This document shows, one piece after another, positions 20,901-34,300 of a DNA stretch of 64,000 nt. Within the stretch, counting starts at the first letter, position 1, and every line of letters starts with the position of its first letter. Source of the stretch: Pachypanchax playfairii (lineage: Eukaryota; Chordata; Actinopteri; Cyprinodontiformes; Aplocheilidae); NCBI GenBank assembly GCA_006937955.1, contig SSNP01000134.1, forward strand, positions 7,902 to 71,901, written 5' to 3'. Made by a program: the position numbers and the translations under genes. The notes below the pieces were generated by a model, which had not been told where the DNA came from, ran no database searches, and worked only from the letters and a program-made list of their open reading frames with translations.

Positions 20901-23613
20901 TAATTTTATCATTTCTTTCAGACCCGGCTCCAAGAACATTAAGCAAGACGCGCTGTCCTGTCAGTTCCCGGGTACTGACGATTGCCCCCTGAGAACCATC
21001 ATCCCTCCAGCTTGTGTAGTCGGAGCGGTCAGCTGGGACATAGAAGAGGCTATAAGACGCGCACAACTGACTGATCCCGGGCCGGAGACGAGACCAGGTA
21101 ATCTCACCTTTGTGCCCCAGTCAGTCAGGTCCCGTCTCCTCCATTGGGCCCACACGGCCAAGTTCAGTGGTCACCCTGGAGTAGGACGCATGGTGGTGCT
21201 CCTACGATGTTCGTTCTGGTGGCCCGGGATGTACAAGGATATCAAGGACTACGTCCAAGCTTGTTAGGTTTGTGCGCACAATAAGTCATCCAACCATCCC
21301 CCGCACGGTCTCCTCCATCCCCTGGAGCCAGTCAGCACCTGGTTGTTAACCCGAGTGGTAATACCAAAGCCACCTTCCGAGTATCCTTGTGTTTAGTGAA
21401 AAGTGTTTTTGAAAGTTCCTCAGTGTTGTGTCTGAAGTAACCTGTGTTTACGCTCAGGATTAATCGTCGACGCTCCCGCTCCTTCCGAGCTCGGGGTCTC
21501 TGTGGAAACCTCCTTGTTGGAACCGTCAGCCAGTTATCCTGCCATCGCCTCCTTCCTGCTCGCTCTCTGACAGCTCACTCGACACCACCTCCTTGAGCAC
21601 CCTGCACTGCCGCCTCACTTCACCTGTTCCACCCTCTCGTGCTGCTCATCATCCTGCCTCACCGTGAGTTCACCTCCCTCCGCTGCGCACCTTCACCTGT
21701 TGTTTCCCTGGACCCTACTAACTGTCGTTTCTCTGACAGAACCGGATCTCCTGAACTGCCAGCACAATTGCACATTCACTATTACTTGTACATATCGTAA
21801 ATAAACCTGTTCTATTTACACCTGAGCTCTTGTGTCAGTGTGTGAGTCTGCATGTGGGTCAAACACATACCAGAGGCCATGACACTAATAGTGAAGTGTG
21901 TCATGACTCATCCTTGTACTCAATGTGCAGATCAAACTATTAGAATAAACTAATTTATGAATGTGTATAAAATCCTGGGGTTTTTTGTTTGTTTTTTCTT
22001 GCTCTCTCTTAAAGCCTCCGAGGAGTTGACAGTTGGTGGCATGACATTTACCACATTTGATTTGGGAGGACATGTACAAGGTAAGAAAATGTCTGTAATC
22101 CATCTAGCAGAGAAATTCAGTTGCTTAATGGGTTCTGCCATGTTAGATTGTTGAAAGGTGTATCCTTTTGGGATGGATCTGAGTTTAGCACCATGTCATT
22201 CATTCACATGTGTATTATTCATGTTTGCATTGCATCATACATTTTTCAGTCATTAAAAGTATACAGAGGCGCTCATAGGTGAAGACCTATGACCTAGACC
22301 ATCTTTTTTCACATTGGCGGTTGGATGCAATTCCACCTTTGTCTGTGGTCTACAGCTGCATCAACATTATTTCATAAAGTTAAGTAGTTTTTGTACATTT
22401 TACTCAAAGATTCAATAGTCTCACAAAAAACCACTCTCTTTTTGCCACTTGGTGTCACTATATACCTGACTGTGCTACTTCATTATTTTATCCAGTTTTG
22501 CATCTTGAATCTCCAAGAATATTTAAGGGTAGGATGGATGGTTGTGCAAATGCGTTCGTCCTGCTAAATATGTACATTATGAAAGAAAGCCCTTACCCCT
22601 TGTGGTGTGCTATAATAATATTTCCTTCATTTGGCCTTGATTAGACTTTCAGAATAAGCCATTAACACTTCTTATTTTATTAGAACATAATGTTTGATGA
22701 TTTTAATTCCCAGGATGACACAAGCAGGCTTAAGTCTTTATGAAGGTTTAATTAGCCAGATTCAAGTGGAATAAAAGGGAAACCAAAGATACAAGTTTCC
22801 TGTTGACTATAGAATATGTAGTCATACAGATATCCATCTTAACCAATAAATTAAGAATTTTAAATTGTTCTTACAGACTTATAATATAGGCAAAGAAAGC
22901 ATAATCTTGTAGAAAATGTTCATGAATCAAATCAAGAACACTCATAATATGCAATAGATTAAATCTCCAAGCTATAAGACAAATTCATTGTAACATCCAA
23001 TGGAAGTAGTTTGGTGTTGGTATATTTTTAGATAGCATTCAAAAATAAAAAAAGGTTTGTGACATCTTGCTGCAAGTAAAATGTTTTCTTCGTTTTTCCT
23101 AGCTCGAAGAGTTTGGAAGAACTACCTGCCAGCCGTGAATGGAGTTGTGTTTCTTGTCGACTGTGCTGATCAAGACAGACTCGCAGAATCAAAGACTGAA
23201 CTCGATGTAAGTTGTAAGAGAGCTGCTCCGAGCTCTTTCTCCTGGCTTGAAAGAAGCTGATATTGATACTCTTGTGATTTTTTTAGGCCCTTCTCTCAGA
23301 TGAAACCATAGCTAATGTACCAGTATTAGTGCTGGGTAATAAAATTGACCGTCCAGAAGCCATAAGTGAAGGAGCACTGAGAGGGGTGTTTGGTCTTGAT
23401 GGTCAAGTCAGTGGAAAGGTGAGACACATCATAGAAACATGTGTGAGCACTGCCTGAGGAGTGATACACTCATTCTCCCTTATTGTTATCAAATAGGAAA
23501 ATGTCTCAATGAAGGAGTTGAGTGTTCGCCCCCTGGAGATATTCATGTGCAGCGTTTTGAAGAGACAAGGCTATGGGGAAGGATTCAGATGGTTATCGCA
23601 GTACATCGACTGA
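17993..23613 (+). CDS. sar1a: Small GTPase Sar1 (COPII coat assembly, 198 aa)
   Basis: Starts COPII vesicle budding at ER exit sites: GTP-bound Sar1 inserts its N-terminal helix in the membrane and recruits Sec23/24. Six coding exons, phases consistent: 17993-18050, 18240-18359, 22015-22080, 23103-23206, 23287-23418, 23497-23613. The non-coding exon 1 probably ends at 17116 (CTGAAG|GTATGC) and joins at 17978. Motifs: amphipathic N-terminus M-S-F-L-F-H-W-I-Y-K-G-F; P-loop G32-L-D-N-A-G-K-T-T40; switch II D75-L-G-G-H79 with the catalytic His; N134-K-I-D137; C-terminal F-R-W-L-S-Q-Y-I-D. Length equals vertebrate SAR1A/B (198 aa). The paralogue (a rather than b) is inferred from synteny with ppa1. 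Intron 2 (18360-22014) contains a Gypsy element on the same strand. Confidence 0.95.
18648..19372 (+). repeat. 5' LTR of Gypsy element
   Basis: Direct repeat of 21324-21884. It contains AATAAA near 19288 and the shared end GAGGCCATGACA. Confidence 0.9.
19373..21323 (+). pseudogene. Gypsy gag-pol remnant
   Basis: Gag-like coding lies at 19373-20030. A reverse-transcriptase block (F-E-Y-L-V-M-P-F-G-L-T-N-A-P) follows abruptly at about 20040, so protease and the N-terminal RT are deleted. The RT active-site region reads V-H-L-D-D near 20158 and is followed at once by a stop. RNase H (about 20590-21000) contains a stop after F-E-E-W (20773). A zinc-binding/integrase start (H-x-x-x-x-H type, near 21140-21265) ends in a stop, and the rest of integrase is missing. 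Multiple independent breaks show it is dead. Description only. Confidence 0.88.
21324..21884 (+). repeat. 3' LTR of Gypsy element, 5'-truncated
   Basis: Matches 18814-19372 with a small number of substitutions. The first about 165 bp of the LTR are missing, apparently lost with the integrase region in one deletion. Confidence 0.88.
22081..23102. other. sar1a intron 3, nothing recognised
   Basis: AT-rich intronic sequence. No ORF, repeat or conserved motif that I can support. Confidence 0.5.
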
Positions 23614-26600
23614 CATCTACAAGTTAAGGTTAACCAGAAGGGAATTTACATGAAACATGACAAGAACCAGCACTAAAAGTCACATTGTTCAAAAACACAT
23701 TTCTTTTCAACTGTCAAATTCCTCTATGCAAACTTTAAAGGTGCTTCATTATGGTCTCTGTTATTAACGGGCTGTCTGGCATGTTAAGTTGCTCATTACA
23801 AAACAGCCAGACCTTTTCAAAGAATATGAAAATGTTTTTTGCACTATTGTATTATTTATTTTCCAATAGATCAGCTGCTCAACTTGAACTGTAATCTAGG
23901 TGAACGATATAGCACAAGTACATGTGTTGATCATATTGAGTGACTTAGGATTTGTCTAATTTTAAATTGATCTGTAGAATAGATTTGACACCAGTTTCAT
24001 CAACAATTAATATTAGCAGTGGAATCAGTTTACTTCATTATATCGTGTCTGAACCCAGTTTATGCATATCGCCACACTTCTTCAAGAAATTGGTGTTTTT
24101 AAATTACCTTAGTATTGAAATTGAGTTTTTTTTAGGATCAAATCAAGTTTGAAATTTTAGTATTGTGACAACACTAGCCTGTGGTTGATTCCATGGTCTG
24201 AAAATGTTCTTGTAGCAGAAATCAAAGAGAAAATGTCCTATGATCTTTTATCTGTTATGGGCACCTGAGCAGAGCATCTGAAAACTGACTGATTTGTGCT
24301 GATATCAGAAAATTTGGTTTTACTCATAATTTGCACTGAAAGTTTCAACCCAAGATGATTGTCCAAGACGTATTTATGAAAAGAAAATATGATTTTGAAC
24401 AATTATTCATTGGCGAGTCACACTGACACGCTGACTCGGTCCTCATGCAGCATTGCAACAGATCAGCTCAACTGGGCCACTGCAGTCTGACTGACAGCAC
24501 TGTGTACTTTACAAACATGCCAGTCGTGTATTTTCACCAGTAAGAACCAGCAAAGAACATTTTCCAGCAGTTAACAGACAAACGATCAGCCTGACATTAA
24601 TATCTGTGGTGATATGCGCTGAAACAAAACCAACCCTAACCCAAACCAGGTCAAGAAATTATGCAATAAAATCACTGTGCAGCCATCTAATGTACAAAAA
24701 GACTTTAAATGAAACAGATTAAATTAAATAATTTATTTTTAGAATTTAGAAGAATTAGACAGATTTTCAGCAGCTGCAGTGCTGCTCTGTGGAATGCGAT
24801 AATGCGATTGGTGTATTTGCATTGCAAAAGCATGAGAACAAAGGAGATCTGCAAAAATTTTTGATGAACCTTAGTGAACCTAGGGAGCAATTTCTTGAAA
24901 ATGTTTATAGGCTTCAGGGATTCAAGTGTTAAACAAAAACAGGGAGGATTATTTTAAGGTTGATGCAATCTGATAATATGCAGCCTCTGCCTCCAAAGCA
25001 TAAAGCCAAAGATCTAGGCTGATGACTCGGGGATTAGCTGTTAGAGAGATTGGACTTCAACAAAACATCTTCACTGCTGAACACTGAGCAAGGATAATGC
25101 TAAATCCCCTTCACAAACTAAAAAAAAATGAAGAAAAGCAATAGAAAGCACTAGCAAATGAGTCAAATTAGATATCTCACTTATGGGAATGCTGTTTTTA
25201 ATGTGTTGCTTAATGTCACTGTCTTGATAAAACTGGCCATTTTCAAAATCTAACTTTGTTAAATGCTTACAGGGAAGGCTGTTAACTGGAAGTGTGTTCA
25301 TTAAGCTTGAATACACCTCTGTCTTTGACTTTGGGAATTCAAAGATCATCCACTACTCGACTTCCTGTGACTGCCTTCCTTTTATTGTACGGCTTTATGA
25401 CAGTAATAATGACTCGCCCTTAAAATGTCAGAATGCAATAAAGTAGAGGCGGTTTTATTGGAAAAGAGACAACCTTACCATGCTGTATGTGAGATTCAAA
25501 GGATATAAGTAAGTCTGAGTGCATTTATCTTTTCAATTATGTTAGCATTAAGTGCTGCATAAAGCAGAAAATCTCATCTTCCTGCTCGCTGCTGGTTATT
25601 AATTAAAGTTCCATTTGAAGTGGCAATAAATTGAATGAGGGTCTAAAGTATTTGGTTTGTAATATTTTGTTTTTAATTAGTGTTTTTGCTGTTCTGAACC
25701 ACCACGTTTTAAGTGCTGCTAATGTACTTTTTGACTATCTAGAACGATATGAGAGTGCACTTCTGAACATGAATATGCTAAGATGAAAATTAATATTTTA
25801 GTTTATTTCTGTAAAATCTTTTTTTTTTTTTACATTCCATGTACAGGAAACAAGTAAATGTGCATCCTCACAATCTAAGAACATGTTATATAGAGGAAAA
25901 ATATTATCTTTGATGCTTATTGACTAGAATATTAGATGTATTGTGTGTGAAAATTAAAGATAATACAAGAGTTTATACGGACGAATGTTTGGTAAAACCT
26001 ATGCGCATTTGAACAGGCTTTTTTTTTCTTCCTGTAAATGATGTACATTTATGTACAGCAACTATATATGAGCTGGCGCTGGAGTTATCTATGTCTGTAT
26101 GGCGCTAAAAAAAATATTTCCACAAAAATTACTTGAGCTTGGTTTCGGTGACAAAAATGTAATAAAAAAAGCTTTTTGTAATTCAATATGGCATCCCATA
26201 TTTATCTGTGCAGCAACACAAATTCTGTCCATCTTTTTGAGTGAGAATGTTTTTTTTGACAAAGGAAAAACAAGGGCTATATATACAGGGAGGAGTGATT
26301 ACTTGATAGCAAACAGGTGAGCTGATTATAGATAAGTAACAGATGTGAAGCTGAAGGAAATAGCGCAGGGAACTAATAAACCTAAAATACATTGTTTAAA
26401 AGAAAAACAAAAGGAAAATCCTGGCAATCAACAAATAAATAACTTAAACCCTGAAGATTAAAAATCAAACAACAATAAACAAACAGCTCAAAATCTTTAA
26501 ACCATGAGACAGTTGATTCTTTTTCTCCACTGAATCACAGCAGGTTTGTATTTAGTCTGCATTCAACATAGTTAATTGTGAAAGTATAAAGGGGTTAAAT

Positions 26601-26820
26601 ACTGCACTGTAAGTGTCGTACGTCACCTTGACATGCTGAAGAAACAGAAATCAGTTTTATCTTAAAATGGGCCTCAATGTAGTTTTGCAGTGTCACCTAA
26701 AAATACACACAGAGAGCAGCATCGAGGGATTTGGCACCTAATTTCTCTGAAGTGAAGTGAGCAGTTTTGTCCTTGAAATCTTCAGGACAAAAAAAAAAAA
26801 GCTGGAAACAAGACACATTC
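23614..26820. other. sar1a 3' UTR and convergent spacer to spock2
   Basis: AT-rich, no credible coding. AATAAA occurs at 24665-24670 and 25437-25442 and either could end sar1a. The true UTR end cannot be set from sequence alone. An A/T-rich tract near 26100-26500 lacks any recognised family. Confidence 0.45.
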
Positions 26821-26833
26821 TGGCTCCAGTGCC

Positions 26834-26839
26834 TTTATT
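26834..26839 (-). terminator. Poly(A) signal, likely spock2
   Basis: TTTATT on the plus strand (AATAAA on the minus strand), with a TG-rich stretch just downstream in the transcribed direction. It would give a spock2 3' UTR of about 1.5 kb (28386-26820), which otherwise shows only AT-rich non-coding sequence. Confidence 0.55.
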
Positions 26840-28386
26840 AGTAAAGTGCTCAGCATAGAAGTACATTCTTACTAACATGCAGTACTTAAAAACAAACATC
26901 CTGGTCTACCGATAGCATGAACGGACACATGGCAACAAAATTGTCATAGAAAAAAGTACAACATGGGTTCAAGTATACAAACAGAACTTCAAGTAATGCA
27001 CACAATATATGAATAAACACAAAATACAGTATTTCAGCAAAAAAAACAATAAAAAAGGAACAATTGTGTCACATTCTCAAACATAATTTGAGATTATTGA
27101 GATTTAGCAAAAGACAGTAACATCTAATGTGTGTATGTACTTACACTAGAAATGCACTGTAGGTTCGGTTTAATTACCTTTAAATCAGAAAACATTTACA
27201 TTTTTGAAACTGTTACGAGTTGTTGTGCACTTCAGTTGTAAAAGTAGCTTAAACCAGAGTAATTTGTAAACCATACGCTTGTTTTACATCATATTTATAC
27301 AAACCAGCTGAATTACTTTGAAGAAACAGTTTGACAATTTAGCAAGTATGATTATTAGCTTTTTATTGAAGTCACAGTCTGATGTCACCAGACATGCTAC
27401 GGGAGTCTTACAGCCGACATGTTGGAAAAAACGTAAAAATAAAATATATATTTTCATAATCTTTGTTTTTTATATATATATTTTGAAATTTAAATTCAAT
27501 GTTTAACATTTTAGTCAGGATTTGGTAGCTACTATATTTTTTCATCAGTTCCAGTGACATCTTATTGATGTTATTCTGTTCGGGGAATCTAAGGAGAAAT
27601 AACCACCGTAAAGATGTTGGATTTGGACAGGCGAAAAATTAAATGGTGTCAAAGTGGGGTCTCTACCATGAGGGGGAGACCTTATCAAAACAGAGTCATC
27701 ATGTCACTTTAATGGTCGGTGGTTCTACTGCTGTACTGTATAAGTGTAGATTATATGCAAATCTTCATCTCTAAATCTTTCCAAATAGCACATTATGTTT
27801 ATTTATTTTATTTAAATGCAAAAGATGTATTACTATTTTTAGAGGTATTGTTTACCAGATCTGTTCTTTCCCTGTTCTTGTGACTTTGTCTAATCCGGCA
27901 CATAACACTTTTAAACAATGTGTTATTTTTACACTAAAACTTTAAATATATATTCTTTTCCCGGAGATAAATTGGTAACTGTACCATTCTTTTCAACCTA
28001 GCCTGACCATTTCTTTGCTATTGCCATGCAACAGTTGTCTCGCTCATCATCAAAGAAGCAAATCAGATTTTCTCCCAAAGTGTCAAACTGTTTATTTCAT
28101 GCCCTGTGTCTACTCGACACTGGCTCTAGTGCTCAAGGAACTGTTTACACAATACAAAATTACTTGTAATTCCGATATGCATAGATGATGGTAAAACAAG
28201 AAATAATTTTTACAGGCTTTTTTTCACCTATAGCACGAGTCAGTGGCTCCCCTACTGAGGACAGAGACAGAGAATAGAATGAAGCAAGTACACAGATCTA
28301 AGAGAAAAATAATAAAAACTGCTCTTCATCTTGGTGGACCTGCCTGCCTGCCTTCCCAGTCCAACACATATATTTTTTAGTTAATT

Positions 28387-31300
28387 CTACCAGATGTATC
28401 CTCCATCGTCTGCCTCACCCTCCTCCTCTTCCTCCTCCTCTGCTTCCTCCCCATTTTCTTCTGCCTCCTTTTCCTCTTCATCTTCCCATCCCACTCCACT
28501 TCCAAAATCTCCAGAATATCCGGCTACTTCATCTGAAAGAGGACAAATGAACATTATTATTAAAGCAGAACTAAGTAAGTTTTGCTCTCGCTCTCCCCCT
28601 ACTGGTCCCCTGTGAAAGCTCACTGTCGTAACGTTCCCCCGCCGCCGCCGCAGACCCCCCCCCCCAACCCCCACCCCTCCACCCTGCCGCCGCCCCCCCG
28701 ACAACAACGCGCAGAGAACGCTTTTGCAAGAAGAAAGAAAAACAAAACCAAGAAAATGTCTCGACAGGTGAGTATTATTGTCATCTTTGCGCTCCTAAGG
28801 GTGGCGTTGCTAACAACGGCAAGGGCTTCATGCTTGTATTTATGTACGTGAGTGTGAGTGCCGTAAAGCAGGTTTGTTCTCGCGAGATTAGTCGGGTCCG
28901 ATCCACTGAAAGTTACAAGTGCTGCTTTCAGGACACAGACCCCGGAGGGAGGGGAGGGACCCACGAATCACCCCGCCAAGTCCTTGTTTACCCCCACAGG
29001 GACTCTAGAAAACATTTATTGAGGTGAAAAAACTTACTTAGTTCTGCTTTAAGATCATTTGTCTAGAAAAAGATGATGACAAATATTTGGTCATTTTCAA
29101 CTTTTTGAATTTGTTTTTTAAGCTTGTGTGCAGAAGGTTCATATTGATACATTCTGAAGAATTCCAACAAAAATGTTAATAGGCTTCATTTAAAAAAAAA
29201 TCCCATACTAAATATTTAATTAAGATTCTGTTTGAAATGCTTTATTTTAGATTTTGTCTCTTTAAGACAGAAAAATCCAGTCTGTCAAAAAGATGTTTTT
29301 AAAAAAATAATAAAAAAGAATAGAAGACATGAAGTCTAACAATTTTACGTTACAACACTCCAACCTTTTAGGATAATACCTTTAGGATAATATCATTCCA
29401 CATCATTTGTCATAAAAAAACAACAAACAAACACTAGGGAGCTTTGACAGCTTTATCACTTGGATTCCTAAATGTATCAGACAATAAGAAAAATGTTTGA
29501 TATATAAATATAATCCTCTCACCACACTCGGGATTGCCATGGATCCTCGAGCCCATCATCTCCCCGTGTTGGTCGACACACCAGCACTCCCCTCTGCTCT
29601 GATCACATTGAACCTTCCTGTAGTATCCATCCTCATCACAGCTGGGAATGTACGAGCCTGTAGTGACACACACAAATCCTCATGGATGTTTCTTAAGTAT
29701 TGACAACCTCATCGCACGTTTCTTCTAAATGTTGACGCGTCAGATGAGTTCTCCAAGTACAGCATTCTCATTGGGTGACTGGTATGACTGTTTTTTATTC
29801 ACTTGGATCTGTTTTTGATTCCAAGCAGTACGTTATCATGATGTGCTCCCTGTTGCATAGTGACAGCGTCTGCAGTTTAAACCTCCCTCAGGACAATCTT
29901 GTCAAACCAAGAGCAAAGTTTTCTTACAAGCACTGATCCTCCCTGCCTGACAGCAGAGAAAACAAGAGAAAACACAGGAAGTGGGAAGAACGGGCCTCAG
30001 GGATGATCTGAGTGTTGAGCAAAGGACAAAAAATATATAGTACACTGTGGTTTCTGCAGTGTGGGTTTCTTATGTAGTCAAATAGCTACATCCACCTTGC
30101 CTTTTTTTCCAAACTGCACCTTTAATCCTTACTATTCTCATATTCGAAGGTTTTAATCCCAGCCATGTGTTTGGGATCTTTATGAAGAGCCTTTCACAAC
30201 TTCTCACTTGCATCTCCAACCATTATATTACATAAGTTTGTCGAAAATCTAAACTACTATATTTGTACAGTGGCAGGTCTTTAAAACAACCCAAAATGAG
30301 TGAGCACTACATTTCTGCTCAAAGTTGTTTAAATGCATGATCAATATTCCAAAATAGAGCTCAAAATTCACAGAATGATTCCAAAATGCATATTTACCAG
30401 ACTTCTTCTTGGCAGCCTGCTGCAGTTGGATCCTCTCCAGCTCAGCAAGGCATGGCGGCTCTGCGCGAGTCAAAGAAAAACAGTAAAATGTGATGACAGA
30501 TAAACCTTTAAAAACTGCTCCCCCTCAAACTTCATCTCAATCAATGCTCTTCATAATTACACTTATTGCCCATATTGATTTGTTTAAGAAGCTTTGTGTT
30601 TGGTTCCCCAGAGCATGATTGATTGAAGTGGGTTTAGGTGAAAGAACATACAAGCCGAGAGGGAAGAGGAAACAAGTCTAACCTCTGGAACTGATTGAAA
30701 CAGAAACAAAGATCAACCTCCAGCTCCAGCATTTTAACAAAATAAAATGTTCATATCAGTTTGATCTACGGCATGTGTGAAAAATTTGATCAGTGGAGAG
30801 GTCGGAGTGAAATGAAGCAAAGTTACCTGCTAAATTCTCTCTCGATTATTTATCAAAGGTCGAACAGTGCAGATGTTTCAAATGATGATGTGTCTCCATG
30901 GAAACACTCGATTGTTTTGTATAACTTTAACCAAAATGTCAACACCATGTTTCTGGTTATAAGAATATCATTTTTCAGTGCTAACCTAGTATTTTAGGAT
31001 CAATGAAATGAATTGATCATGTCATTTAACACAAACTTCTATGCACCTCAGAAAACTTCCAGGTGTTCTAGAATAGAGTAATTAGCCTGATTAACAGCTC
31101 ACGCTGTAAAAGTTGCTAAATCAACCAAAAAGAAAATAGCTGCGAAAAACAAGTCAAATAGTTGCATTTAAAAATGGAGAATAATGAAACAAATGTACAC
31201 ATTTTCCCACTATTTTAATGCATGATTTCAAAGGTGATTTTTCAAGGATTTTCATATACGTCAAAGTTAAACTGAGGATAAAGGAAGACTTTGTGTGGAT

Positions 31301-34300
31301 TTGTAACAGGATTTCTTGTTTCAAGTTTCAAGTTCTAAAAATCCTTCTGATCCTATTGTCAGATAACGATGTAATCAATAAAACTGTTAAAGTCTTATGA
31401 TGTAAATCGAGTTAAAAACCAAAGTATAAGTTAATTTCTATTTCTCTACAACTAGAATAAAATAGAAAGTGAATATAAATATACTAACTTTCAAAGAACT
31501 CTTGTAGTTATAGTTTTACACCTATCTATGGTGTAAGGCATGTTTGGGGATTAGGCTGCAGCTGTTGGTTACAAATTGACAAATTCAGTATGATTTCAAC
31601 TGAAAATGTACATATTTCCACTCAGGACCGGCCATAAGCTGCATGGTGCCCTGGCGAAAAGGATTTTGGCGCCCCCTACTGCCCAGAACAGAAACAACGT
31701 AACGCAATAACTGGATTACATTGCAAAAAATATTTATACTAAAACGAACAGTAGAGATGATAGATAGATATAGATATATATTTAATCATTACTTATTTTG
31801 CTCTTTACATGAGGTGAATGGTGTGTCCAACATTTTGTTCAAAAACAGCAGAGGGCGCCTTAGTCAATTGCCGATGCCTAGAACCGGCCGTTTCCACTTT
31901 ATAAAAATCTTCAATGAATTTGATCTAATCTGAGTTTAAATTCTGGCTGTATTTTTGTGCATGAGTGCAAGTTAGGTTTTTTTAATCTTTTTTTTAGTTT
32001 TCAGCTTATTATTCCATTTCACAATAAACAAAAGAAGTGCATCATTTTATCCCCCACTTATGTAACCTCACTGTTACTTTACAAGCGTATTTAAAAGATT
32101 GATCCACAGTAGACCTCCACTCACTTTCTCTCCAGAAACAGAGGCACCACTCCGCTGTAGAGACTTTCCCGTCCTTGTAGCTGTCACACGAGTTGAAGAA
32201 AGGTCGGATGCAGACCTCGTATTTGTCCAGATTAATAGCAGCCAGCTCAGCTTGGTCAAGGTAAAGGTCGCTGTTGGTGTCGAGCTTCGAGAACATCCAG
32301 CCGATGGAATCCTTGCAGCTTGCTACCAGGCTTTTTTCCAGCACTGTCAGTGACGATCATACAGGACTGAATTGTTCATGGTGATTCTTTGGCATATAAC
32401 TACGTTTAAAAATTGGGGAATTGAGTTCCTCACCTGAGGCGGTACCTGCTCCGGGCTTGCCTGAGTTATTCTGCTTTGAGTTTCCATGAAGCAACTGGAA
32501 CCAGTCTCTAAGGCGGTCACCCAAGTCTGCCAGGTCCTGACCAGTGCAGCTCTCTGAAGGAACAAATACAGGCATTTAAAACCTTGGCAGATACTTGGGA
32601 ACAACACGACCCCTGAAGGCAAACACGGCCTCCTATAAGCAATGAATGTGGTTTTCATAGTAAAACTCCTGATCTCTTGATCTGTACTGATGTACTTTCG
32701 TGCTTTGATTTATTTAAGTGTCTGATCTGCCAGTCAAAGGAAAACATCGATTCAAGGTTACTTCAAGGCAGCAATTTGCAGTTACCCAGCAGAAATCTAC
32801 TTTCAATTTCAAGCTACACTTATTCCAGACTAGAGATAAAAAAAAAAAAGCGAATAACATTACATCTGTTTGGCCAATCGGCTTTTTTGCTTGCCCTGGG
32901 GCCTGGACAATCAATGGTGTTTGGGTGCACTCATAGATTGTGTACACTCTAAATAATTAATTACTACATGATTGAAAGAGCAGATAATCACAGGGGGAAT
33001 TTTGGCTAACAGTAATCTGGAACATGCACTGTGAGAAAATTTGAGTCCAATCCTGCAGACAGAAAACTAAACTATCTGACAGAAGTTACTTCCATAAATA
33101 AGATGCAGGCATCAGATAAAGATACTTGCCACGTTTTGTGTCAGTATTTGTTATTGGGATGGAGGTGCAGGGGCAAAATCCAGCACACATGATCCTCAGC
33201 TCTTTTCCTGTGAGACAAGCCTGCTGCTCCAACTTACACTGTAAGAGAAAAAGGCACGTACACACTTCAAATATTTATAAGGGTGACCGCAGGAAAAAGA
33301 TTGCTCATTCAGACGAGACACTCCACTTAAAGAAAAGGCGGCGAGAATGAGCTGTCATTTTCTGCTGTATTTTCATGCAAGGTCAAAATTAAAAAGATCT
33401 GTACATAAATCAACAAAGTCCTGGCTGCAGCCGGTCCACTGCGATGCTGCTCAGACCGACCTCAATCATTAATCATAAGGAGCCTTTTCACTTGTCCTCC
33501 CGTGAGCAGTGATGAACTGCTGCTCCCACGTATATGTCAGCACAGCAGGAAACTGTACTTGACTGGTCTCTACTCATTATTTAAAAACAACGACATTGCT
33601 TCCTCTCTGGCTTTTTAAGGTGAAACACTTGAGGGGAAGAGAATCAAGGTAAAAAGTACAAATATGTTCAAAGAGAATGTTTACTTCTGAAGCGTAGTTG
33701 TGTCCATCAGAGCCACATACAGGTGAGGAGGGAGCCACAGGGCACAGTCTGCAGCTGTTTTCATGGAGCTCCAGCTGGCCTGGCTGTTTGACTCTGATCA
33801 TGAAAGGAGAAATTAAAAAAAAGTTAACTTGACATCTGATTTCTGTCTCTGTGGTGCTGCATAACGTCTTACTGGATTCAGTATGCAGGGATTTTTTAAT
33901 TATAAAAATGGTTCTTTGTTTTAGATTCCATCAATTTTATGCATTAAAGAATTTGTTCTCCATCATTACGCTGCAAAGCACCAGTTTTACTGCAGAGCAT
34001 GACATTTCATTAAAAGCTGCCTATTGATTTGTGTGTTTGGACAAAATTTGGACAAACAACATTTACAATTAACCTTAAATGAAGTGATTCTTTAGGTTTA
34101 TTATCACAAACACTCTGATTAGGGCTGTAACGATACATTATCCCAAGATACAATAAGTATCTCAATACATTGTTAATGATACGATACACGATACGATACA
34201 TTCAAACTTTTATTTTTTTTGCATATTCAACAAAACTCTCTAGATAATATATGTTTTGCTTTGATGCTGTGACAATGGGTGAAACAAACTCACTCATTCA

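Larger units (their letters stand above)
18648..21884 (+). mobile_element. Degraded Ty3/Gypsy LTR retrotransposon in sar1a intron 2
   Basis: Flanked by a 5-bp target duplication CTAAT (18643-18647 and 21885-21889). It begins TGTCAG and ends GACA, the expected TG...CA. The 5' LTR is 18648-19372 (725 bp). The 3' LTR keeps only about 560 bp (21324-21884). The interior is about 2 kb, well below a complete Gypsy, so large deletions have occurred. The LTRs differ at few positions over the shared part, so insertion was fairly recent. Confidence 0.92.

Noticed and set aside
28582..28964. ORFs within the spock2 last intron
   Set aside because: Fall inside the MITE and its C-rich tract on both strands; no domain.
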